Shown piece after piece: positions 24,973 to 29,817 of a stretch of DNA of 29,817 nucleotides (within the stretch, counting starts at the first letter, position 1; the number at the start of each line of letters is the position of its first letter). Source of the stretch: JACMLD01 sp039915085 (GTDB lineage Bacteria > Bacteroidota > Bacteroidia > Chitinophagales > Chitinophagaceae); the NCBI GenBank assembly GCA_039915085.1, contig JBDSOC010000267.1, positions 1-29,817 on the forward strand. Direction: 5' to 3'. The notes under the pieces are model-generated. The model ran no database searches. It was not told the DNA's origin and saw only the letters and a program-made list of their open reading frames with translations. A program made the position numbers and the translations under genes.

Positions 24973-25347
24973 TTATGCTGTAAGCCACTCCCAAGTATCA
25001 AATTCGGTGTCTTGGTTGACAGTTCTGTCTGCAACGATTGCTTTTTCAGAACCTAATCCACCTTCTTTAGTTACAGTAGTGTACTTTACAATAGATTTAC
25101 CAGCTTCGTCAATACCAACATACACCAATGTTTTTTGTCCCGCTTCATTGTAAGCATTATAAAATTGAACGCCCGCGCAACCTGGTTGAGATAAGATTTG
25201 CTCAATGATTTTGCGCCCGATCTGGTAGCTTTTAGTATCAGTTGGGTTAGCGGACTGAAAATCCGTAATCATTTGTGCGCCCAGTTCATGGGAAATAGCT
25301 TCGCCGATTTGGGCGGTTGTTCTTTGAGTGAGTTCAGTTTGCAACAT
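24973..25347 (-). CDS. 124-aa protein of unknown function
   Basis: A soluble acidic protein, 124 residues from ATG 25347; ATG 25377 and GTG 25425 would give longer forms (134 and 150). The N-terminal half is helical (LTQRTTAQIGEAISHELGAQMITDFQSANP). The second half looks like a beta-sheet module with GCAGVQFYNAYNE (Cys57), QKTLVYVGIDEAGKSIVKYTTV and a C-terminal EFDTWEWLTA. I have the impression of a small Bacteroidota family of this pattern but know no function. There is no signal peptide in the 124-residue form. It ends 31 bp upstream of the cassette 1 membrane-protein gene on the same strand, so it may be co-transcribed with it. A structured non-coding region lies upstream. Confidence 0.72.
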   Translation of the reverse strand: MLQTELTQRTTAQIGEAISHELGAQMITDFQSANPTDTKSYQIGRKIIEQILSQPGCAGVQFYNAYNEAGQKTLVYVGIDEAGKSIVKYTTVTKEGGLGSEKAIVADRTVNQDTEFDTWEWLTA

Positions 25348-25503
25348 AAATACAGTTTTTTGGAGGTTTGGAGACATAAATGCGATACGAAATACATTAA
25401 AAAAAAAAGAATGTACAATGCGCACGTAGTTTTACCAAAATGTTATAAATTGCTGAAAGTTAGGCAGGATAAGGTTTTCAGCGATTTTTTTAGGTAATTA
25501 TAC

Positions 25504-25519
25504 TTCGTAAAACTACGAA
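25504..25519. promoter_or_regulatory. 16-bp inverted repeat, candidate operator
   Basis: TTCGTA AAAC TACGAA is a perfect 6-bp inverted repeat with a 4-bp spacer. The inner word GTAAAACTACG recurs inverted at 25425-25435, and a related CGTAAATAGTAATTTTACG follows at about 25531-25549. The clustering of related words upstream of the 124-aa gene suggests binding sites for a dimeric regulator, perhaps one of the nearby LuxR-type regulators; this is inference. Confidence 0.4.
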
Positions 25520-25577
25520 TTTTCACTACTCGTAAATAGTAATTTTACGTAAAGATTTGGAGAATTATCTTAAAAGC

Positions 25578-25757
25578 AAAAAAAACATATTCACAAAGGT
25601 GAATATGTTTGGATCCCGGAATTTTGGAGTTTAGTATATAAAATGCGGCTTAATAAAGTTTTTGATGAGAACTGCCTGTTATGGCAATTTTAACGGGGGT
25701 TTACCGTTTCCAGATGTCTGACTTGAAGGTCAAATAAATACGGATAAAGATATCCTT
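25578..25757 (-). ncRNA. Candidate small RNA or structured leader, minus strand
   Basis: A minus-strand promoter (CTTG, 20 bp, TATCTTTG) would start a transcript near 25757. It would run through short hairpins at 25742-25755 (GGATA/TATCC), 25719-25732 (TGAC/GTCA), 25692-25708 (AACGG/CCGTT) and 25673-25686 (TGCC/GGCA), and end at a 12-bp hairpin followed by a T run (25583-25610). The total is about 180 nt. No ORF was found inside. It could instead be the leader or attenuator of the 124-aa gene. Short hairpins of this size also occur by chance, so this is a hypothesis; no known RNA family was recognised. Confidence 0.35.
25583..25610 (-). terminator. Terminator-like hairpin, minus strand
   Basis: A perfect 12-bp stem AAACATATTCAC / GTGAATATGTTT with a 4-nt loop. 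On the minus strand it runs straight into eight T (the A run at 25578-25585 on the plus strand); on the plus strand there is no T run beyond the stem. Its orientation therefore implies a minus-strand transcript from the non-coding region. Confidence 0.65.
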
Positions 25758-25763
25758 AGTATA

Positions 25764-25771
25764 CAAAGATA
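25764..25771 (-). promoter_or_regulatory. Putative -7 promoter box of the candidate small RNA
   Basis: The minus strand reads TATCTTTG (exact TAnnTTTG), preceded after 20 bp by CTTG (25792-25795), one base off the TTTG element. No start codon of a recognised gene lies close downstream. Confidence 0.4.
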
Positions 25772-25978
25772 AATATCAATAAAAGATAAGACAAGCGCGG
25801 AATTACGGCATTTTAAAACTGTGGTAATTACCAAAAAAAAGGTAAAAATGCAAGTTGCCGGAATTTGAATAAGAGGTATATAGTTAAGCTGATTATTAGT
25901 TCTTTAGTTTATAGCCATGCCATTTTATTGTTTATAAAATAAATTGATACAGGCAGCCAATAACCCATTTATAAACCA

Positions 25979-26647
25979 ATGCCTCTTATGAGCACAGATC
26001 TACAAATTAAAGTCGCCATTGCCGATGATCACAAAATTTTCAGGGATGGCATCCGGATGGCCCTGAAAAACAAGGAATATCTTAAAATTTTATGGGAGGC
26101 TGAAGACGGCAAGGACCTGATGCACAAAATGCAGATAAAAAAGCCCGATGTGCTGCTTATGGACATAAGGATGCCTGAAATAGACGGTATTAACGCAATT
26201 CCGTTACTGCGTAAGGAATATGAAGATGTAAAGATTATCGTATTAACGATGTATGATGACCAGGAAATGATAAGTAAGATGATGGAAATGGGCGCCAACG
26301 CTTATCTTACCAAAACCACTGATCCGGAAGAAATTTACCAGGCAATTCTTGCCTGTATGAATGATGATTTTTATTTTAACGAGCTGGTCAATAAAGCCGT
26401 ATTATCCAAACTGCAGACCAAACGGCAGGTACGCCAGTTTTACCCCAACCCGGTAAAATTTTCAGAAAAAGAGGTGCGCATTTTAAAATTACTGGCCGAA
26501 GATAAAACCACAGAAGAAATTTCTAAAGAAGTTTTCCTGAGTCCGCGCACCGTTGAAACCATCCGGCAGAATATGAAAACCAAGGTAGGCGCTAAAACCA
26601 TTGCAGGTTTAATTATGTATGGCATGCGGAATAAATTGATTGACTAA
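25979..26647 (+). CDS. NarL/LuxR-type response regulator without adjacent kinase
   Basis: A 222-residue response regulator with a complete receiver domain (IADDH, phospho-acceptor D62 in LMDIRMP, LTMYDD, LTKTTDP) and a C-terminal LuxR HTH (FSEKEVRILKLLAEDKTTEEISKEVFLSPRTVETIRQNMKTKVGA). ATG 25979 is used; ATG 25988 (MSTDLQIKV) is equally possible. It stands alone on the plus strand between the two minus-strand cassettes and resembles the cassette 1 regulator more than the cassette 2 regulator (VAIADDHKIFRxG at the start, NKLID/NNLID at the end). It may be a duplicated regulator served by one of the neighbouring kinases. The upstream region contains a 12-bp palindrome about 145 bp before the start. 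Confidence 0.92.
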   Translation: MPLMSTDLQIKVAIADDHKIFRDGIRMALKNKEYLKILWEAEDGKDLMHKMQIKKPDVLLMDIRMPEIDGINAIPLLRKEYEDVKIIVLTMYDDQEMISKMMEMGANAYLTKTTDPEEIYQAILACMNDDFYFNELVNKAVLSKLQTKRQVRQFYPNPVKFSEKEVRILKLLAEDKTTEEISKEVFLSPRTVETIRQNMKTKVGAKTIAGLIMYGMRNKLID

Positions 26648-26689
26648 ATCATTTAAATTCTTTTAAACAGGTTGGACAAGCCTTGTATT

Positions 26690-27355
26690 TTATAAAGCGA
26701 CTATTCCCTGTCGTATTGCATACATGGCGAGGCCCACCCGGCTTTTTACTTCCAGTTTTTCAAAAAGATGATCCCGCAGGCTGTCTACCGCCCTGGGATT
26801 TAATTTCATCCTCATAGCAATTTCTTTATAGGTCATATCACTGGAAGCAAGTTTTAAAAAAATAATTTCCGGATCTGTAAGCATGGCTCTCTCAAGGGCC
26901 ATAATACTGCCATTATTACTCCGGAAAAGATTGGCCAGTTTACCGGATACCTGCTGCGAATAATAAAACCCCGATTGTACTACGGATCGGATGGCGAAAC
27001 TTAATTCTGAAGGGTGGATATCTTTTTTCAGAAATCCTTTTACCCCAGACTGCAATAATCTTATCAACGCCTGGTCGCTTTCGTACATGGTAAGCATTAA
27101 GATATGGATGGCAGGGTAATTGGCATGAAGCCAGGCAGCTGTTTCAAATCCATCCATTCCGGGCATGTTTAAATCAAGCAAGATAACATCGGGCAGATCT
27201 GTTGCTTTCATTTGATTTATTAATTCTTTGCCATTGTCTACCTCTAAAATCACCCGGCAATTCTCAAACCCAGCAATTAGTTTTGCCAATGCGTTGCGCA
27301 GCAATATGTGATCGTCCACCATAGCTATTTTTACAATACTGATTTGTTCTGTCAT
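26690..27355 (-). CDS. NarL/LuxR-type response regulator (cassette 2)
   Basis: A 221-residue response regulator: acidic pair in MVDDH (D14/D15), phospho-acceptor D61 in LLDLNMPGMDG, LTMYES, and LKKDIHPSE with the conserved Lys. The HTH spans about 155-215 (LTDPEIIFLKLASSDMTYKEIAMRMKLNPRAVDSLRDHLFEKLEV). It is the most divergent of the three regulators here, with ALERAMLTDPE in place of the usual L-T-x-R-E at the HTH entry. The start lies 7 bp after the stop of the cassette 2 kinase, so the two are almost certainly co-expressed. It is convergent with the solo regulator, with a 42-bp gap and no clear terminator. Confidence 0.93.
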   Translation of the reverse strand: MTEQISIVKIAMVDDHILLRNALAKLIAGFENCRVILEVDNGKELINQMKATDLPDVILLDLNMPGMDGFETAAWLHANYPAIHILMLTMYESDQALIRLLQSGVKGFLKKDIHPSELSFAIRSVVQSGFYYSQQVSGKLANLFRSNNGSIMALERAMLTDPEIIFLKLASSDMTYKEIAMRMKLNPRAVDSLRDHLFEKLEVKSRVGLAMYAIRQGIVAL

Positions 27356-27362
27356 TGCTTTT

Positions 27363-28157
27363 TTAATAAGGGGCTGTTATACAAATTATAGTGCCATTTC
27401 CGGGACTACTATCTATAGTACAAGTGCCGTTAAGTGTTTTTGTTCGGTTACGTATGTTGCTAAGGCCGGTATGTATTTTTCCGGCCCGGTATTTTTCTAT
27501 TTCATCTTTATCAAAACCATTTCCGTTGTCTTCAATTGAAAATATTACATGGTTACTTTCATAGATTAATTTAATAAATATGCAGGAAGCGTTTGCGTAT
27601 TTTAAAATATTATTTAAAGATTCCTGTGCAATGCGGTATAATATAAGTTCTTTGTTAGCATCCAGGAAAATAATATTTCCTTCTTCGGTAAATTTTACCA
27701 GGTGTTTGCCTGAGCGGTTAATTTTTTCAGTTTCCATTTTCAGGGTGTTATAAAGGCCATTGGTTTTAATAGCTTCTGAATGGAAGCTTTTTGAAATATC
27801 ACTCAGATCATTGATAGCCTTGCTGATTAAATCTATTGAAGAGGCCATATTTTCAATTGTTGTCGGGGTTTGGGTATAGTCAATTGTATTTAGCTGAAGT
27901 TTTGCCAATGTCAACGATAAACCAATATTATCATGTATCTCCCTTGAAATGTTCTGGAAAGTTTGCTCCTGTATTTCTAACTGGGTTTCTAACAGGCTTT
28001 TTTCATGATTATTTTTTACGTCTTCTAATTGTTTGAAGTAAACAATGTTTTTCTTTTGATATAAAAAAAGAACAGCCGCTATAAAAGATAGCATGAATAA
28101 TAGCACAATGGTAGTTATTATAACAAATAAAATTATATCGTTGTTTTTGGCTTGCAT
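27363..28157 (-). CDS. Short histidine kinase, HisKA_3 type (cassette 2)
   Basis: A 264-residue membrane-anchored kinase with a single N-terminal helix (about 8-33), a coiled-coil linker (LLETQLEIQEQTFQNI), the H-box SREIHDNIGLSLTLAKLQLN (His75), and a HATPase domain with N-box ESLNNILKYANAS, G1 EDNGNGFD and G2 GLSNIRNRTKTLNG. As in cassette 1 there is no sensory domain: about seven residues precede the helix. The gene start lies 25 bp inside the end of the seven-helix protein gene, a strong hint of coupled synthesis and perhaps of a complex. The regulator follows after 7 bp. Confidence 0.92.
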   Translation of the reverse strand: MQAKNNDIILFVIITTIVLLFMLSFIAAVLFLYQKKNIVYFKQLEDVKNNHEKSLLETQLEIQEQTFQNISREIHDNIGLSLTLAKLQLNTIDYTQTPTTIENMASSIDLISKAINDLSDISKSFHSEAIKTNGLYNTLKMETEKINRSGKHLVKFTEEGNIIFLDANKELILYRIAQESLNNILKYANASCIFIKLIYESNHVIFSIEDNGNGFDKDEIEKYRAGKIHTGLSNIRNRTKTLNGTCTIDSSPGNGTIICITAPY

Positions 28158-28786
28158 AAATATGCCTTTATCAGAAATGAAAAAATAAGAATGTAGCCTA
28201 TATAATTAACAATGCCTAGTAAGAGTGACATGGATGTTTTAATAAAATAATTTACCATTAAAAATATTGGAAACGTCAAAACAAAATATATAAGTAAGCC
28301 AGCATTAAACCAGAAGGAAGGCTCTTCTAATAGATTCAAAATAGGAGGTTTTAGAAACAATTGGAATAGATAAATAAAACATGGGATCAGAACAATTAAT
28401 GATTCTTTATAATAAATGTTAATTACGTTTCTATTTAAAAGATTTGAATTAAAAATAAAATAGACGTAAAAGAAAATGCATAGTAAAAACATAAATAATA
28501 AATATATTTTTACAATTTTTGTTAGAATATCTGTCTTATAAAAGAAAAAAAATATACAGCTTAATTCTATAATCAAAAATATGTGGATGGATATATTTAT
28601 AGGTATTGTTTTTTTGGATGCCGAAAGAAATATATAAATTATACTTTGGCAGGCCGAGGCAAGCGCATAGATGTATAAATGGCTAAGCTCTCTATGTCTT
28701 TTTCTAAATTTTAGACCAACACAAAAACTTAATAGTGCTACACAAATAAGCGCATATTTACTAATATCAGCAATTAATTGTAACAT
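28133..28786 (-). CDS. Seven-helix membrane protein of unknown family (cassette 2)
   Basis: A 217-residue, highly hydrophobic protein with about seven helices and a short basic C-terminus (KAYLCKPKTTI). No family was recognised. Shared with the cassette 1 protein are an embedded Glu in helix 3 (E74, FLIIELSCIFFFFY), Glu-Ser-Leu-Ile in helix 5 (E128) and FW-xxx-G-xxx-Y in helix 6 (F158, W159, G163, Y167). The spacing between E128 and W159 is identical to that in cassette 1 (31 residues). The start is ATG 28786. The gene is A+T-rich compared with its surroundings. Its 3' end overlaps the kinase gene by 25 bp, which argues that the protein works with that kinase, most simply as its sensor. Known sensor folds such as MHYT, 7TMR-DISM or rhodopsin were considered, but no signature was found. 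Confidence 0.75.
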   Translation of the reverse strand: MLQLIADISKYALICVALLSFCVGLKFRKRHRELSHLYIYALASACQSIIYIFLSASKKTIPINISIHIFLIIELSCIFFFFYKTDILTKIVKIYLLFMFLLCIFFYVYFIFNSNLLNRNVINIYYKESLIVLIPCFIYLFQLFLKPPILNLLEEPSFWFNAGLLIYFVLTFPIFLMVNYFIKTSMSLLLGIVNYIGYILIFSFLIKAYLCKPKTTI

Positions 28787-29067
28787 CTAATTCTAAATAA
28801 TTTTCGGAAAGTTATAATTGCATTTCAACAAATCCATGTTTTATTCCTCATAAAAAAATGTTGAAAACACCAGGCATTTTTAAAGGATTTTTTTTTGGTA
28901 TATATTAACCTGGCAGTAAATATAATTTAGCATTTAATCTTATATGTTATCACGCAATAATTGCATTATAAATAATTGCAATATATTATTATTTTTTTGC
29001 GTAAACTCAGGGAGAAAGAAACATTTATTTTTAGTGTTTTTTCACATTGCTGGTTTTGCATCTTCTC

Positions 29068-29075
29068 TAATTTTG
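29068..29075 (+). promoter_or_regulatory. Possible -7 promoter box in the gene-free region
   Basis: TAATTTTG matches TAnnTTTG exactly; ATTG lies 18 bp upstream (29046-29049), an imperfect -33 element. It would transcribe through the short hairpin at 29119-29141 to the terminator at 29191-29215. Confidence 0.3.
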
Positions 29076-29118
29076 ATAACGAGACCAGCAGCCATTAAGC
29101 CTTATCCTATTTAGTATG

Positions 29119-29147
29119 CAAATCTCATTAATGCAGATTTGTTTTTC
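29119..29147 (+). terminator. Weak terminator-like hairpin
   Basis: A perfect 7-bp stem CAAATCT / AGATTTG with a 9-nt loop, followed by TTTTTC. The stem is A+T-rich and hence weak; the sequence also overlaps a possible 22-codon ORF. Confidence 0.35.
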
Positions 29148-29190
29148 TTTTGGCCTGGCTGAGTTCAAGGGTGATGTAGATTAAATGCAG

Positions 29191-29221
29191 GGGCAGGAGG
29201 TAGAATCTCCTGCCCAATTTT
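29191..29221 (+). terminator. GC-rich terminator hairpin in the gene-free region
   Basis: A perfect 9-bp stem GGGCAGGAG / CTCCTGCCC with a 7-nt loop, followed by AATTTTTA. It is the most stable-looking hairpin of the region and is oriented to end a plus-strand transcript, although no gene precedes it. Confidence 0.6.
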
Positions 29222-29696
29222 TAGTGAAAACCTTTATGTATTTTTTGTTCGGAAGAATGATCTTCGATTTATTGGGCAAGAATAAACATGGGGTTTATAT
29301 AACCTGGTTGTAGGCCGGGCATAAAAAAACCTGCTTTTTTTTGCAATGCTTTAAGTAAACCAAGGAAACAAGAATGCTTTGCCGCACCATTGCTTTCGCT
29401 ACTTTATTTTTTCATTGCTTATTAAAAAGCAGGCTGATATGGTAGTAAAAAGAACTGTAGAATTAGGATAAGGTTTTTCAAGGAATGCTCAGTTTCTTGC
29501 GCACATTTTAAAAACGGGACAGGTTTCTTTGGAAATTCGGTTCCTCTGTCTTTCACAGGAATTGGTAAAAAAATATGTTAACTTCAGTAATCCAGGGATA
29601 CTTTACGTACTTCAAATAGCCAGCTCTTAAAGCTTTGGGCGTGCCGACAGTTTAATATCGTCTTGTATTTCGTAGGGAGGGGACTGGAAAAAAAAT

Positions 29697-29812
29697 AAGT
29701 TGATTGACATTGGACTTCGCTGGGTTTCATTGGATATTGAACAAAGTTACTGGACGGTTATTTCAGGACATTGGATGGTCTTGTGAGGTTGCTAATCCCC
29801 GTCAATCAACTT
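29697..29812. repeat. 12-bp inverted repeat enclosing repeated ATTGGA words
   Basis: AAGTTGATTGAC (29697-29708) and its exact reverse complement GTCAATCAACTT (29801-29812) enclose 92 bp. Inside, GACATTGGA occurs at 29706 and again at 29768, with TCATTGGATATTG between. This could be the closing stem of a structured RNA, or a small palindromic repeat element. Confidence 0.55.
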
Positions 29813-29817
29813 GAGAA

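Larger units (their letters stand above)
25348..25978. other. 630-bp non-coding region with inverted repeats and a possible small RNA
   Basis: No convincing gene. It lies between the divergent 124-aa gene and a response regulator. It holds TTCGTA-AAAC-TACGAA (25504-25519), a second copy of GTAAAACTACG in reverse orientation (25425-25435), a 12-bp terminator-like hairpin (25583-25610), several short hairpins at 25673-25755, a minus-strand promoter candidate (25764-25771 with a tetramer at 25792-25795) and a perfect palindrome TGGTAATTACCA (25822-25833). Confidence 0.6.
28787..29817. other. 1-kb region without a recognisable gene, rich in inverted repeats
   Basis: No ORF that looks coding on either strand. 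The first 200 bp are very A+T-rich with a direct repeat AATAATTGCA (28956 and 28971). Inverted repeats follow: 29048-29054/29084-29090 (TGCTGGT/ACCAGCA), 29119-29141, 29191-29215, 29282-29298 (ATAAAC/GTTTAT), 29330-29339/29424-29433 (CCTGCTTTTT/AAAAAGCAGG, with an inner GCAATG/CATTGC pair), 29518-29550 and 29697-29708/29801-29812. It does not match tRNA, rRNA, SRP, tmRNA or RNase P signatures that I could look for by eye. It may be a structured RNA locus, decayed mobile DNA or a long regulatory spacer. Confidence 0.55.

Noticed and set aside
25425..25555. CRISPR-like repeat array
   Set aside because: Only two to three short related words, not direct repeats, with no regular spacers and no cas genes.
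24252..28786. Seven-helix proteins as microbial rhodopsins or as 7TMR-DISM/MHYT sensors
   Set aside because: No retinal-binding lysine motif is shared by both last helices, and no MHYT or DISM signature is visible; the helix-core Glu and FWxxxG residues do not fit those families.
28787..29817. Possible tRNA, rRNA, SRP RNA, tmRNA or RNase P RNA
   Set aside because: None of the conserved words that I could check by eye was present (for example the SRP tetraloop region or the RNase P GAAAGUCC block).

Overview
The window looks like a chromosomal segment of a Bacteroidota bacterium, probably from the Chitinophagaceae or a near relative. The evidence is: type IX secretion (T9SS) sorting domains at the ends of two proteins; a PorP/SprF-like outer-membrane protein beside a PKD adhesin; the Bacteroidota gene order bamD-omega-coaBC-DUF4835; NarL-type regulators paired with short histidine kinases; and promoters of the Bacteroidota type (TTTG, about 19 bp, TAnnTTTG). 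No tRNA, rRNA, CRISPR array, phage gene or transposase was recognised.

Layout. 1-187 is the tail of a secreted T9SS protein. 188-5175 is an envelope-glycan region. A minus-strand run encodes a UbiA-type prenyl-phosphate phosphoribosyltransferase, a DprE2-like reductase and a HAD-IB phosphatase, which together resemble a decaprenylphosphoryl-arabinose pathway without its oxidase DprE1. Beside it are a GT-C-like membrane protein and a GT2 glycosyltransferase. 5296-7407 is recG, which has no ATG/GTG/TTG start for its conserved N-terminus and seems to begin at ATC. 7543-12435 is a 1226-residue T9SS type B adhesin with a PorP/SprF partner. 12432-15137 is recJ behind a polyprenyl diphosphate synthase gene. 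15346-17013 is an OmpA-like protein with a clear promoter and terminator. 17145-21113 is a housekeeping block: bamD, RNA polymerase omega, coaBC, DUF4835 and a DUF4296 lipoprotein with a Lys-rich repeat tail. 21135-22603 encodes the two subunits of a 3-oxoacid CoA-transferase.

22640-28786 is the most unusual part. It holds two minus-strand cassettes with the same order: a seven-helix membrane protein without recognised domains, a short histidine kinase with almost no sensor region, and a NarL-type response regulator. The two membrane proteins share sparse residues at almost identical spacing, so they look like paralogous sensors encoded apart from their kinases. Between the cassettes lie a 124-aa protein of unknown function, a 630-bp non-coding stretch with inverted repeats and a candidate minus-strand small RNA, and a third response regulator with no kinase of its own. 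28787-29817 has no recognisable gene but carries many inverted repeats and a possible promoter/short-ORF/terminator unit.

How the parts relate: much of the window serves the cell envelope (surface secretion, outer-membrane assembly, lipid-linked sugar synthesis, polyprenyl chains). The 22.6-28.8 kb region is a signalling island whose inputs and targets cannot be read from the sequence.
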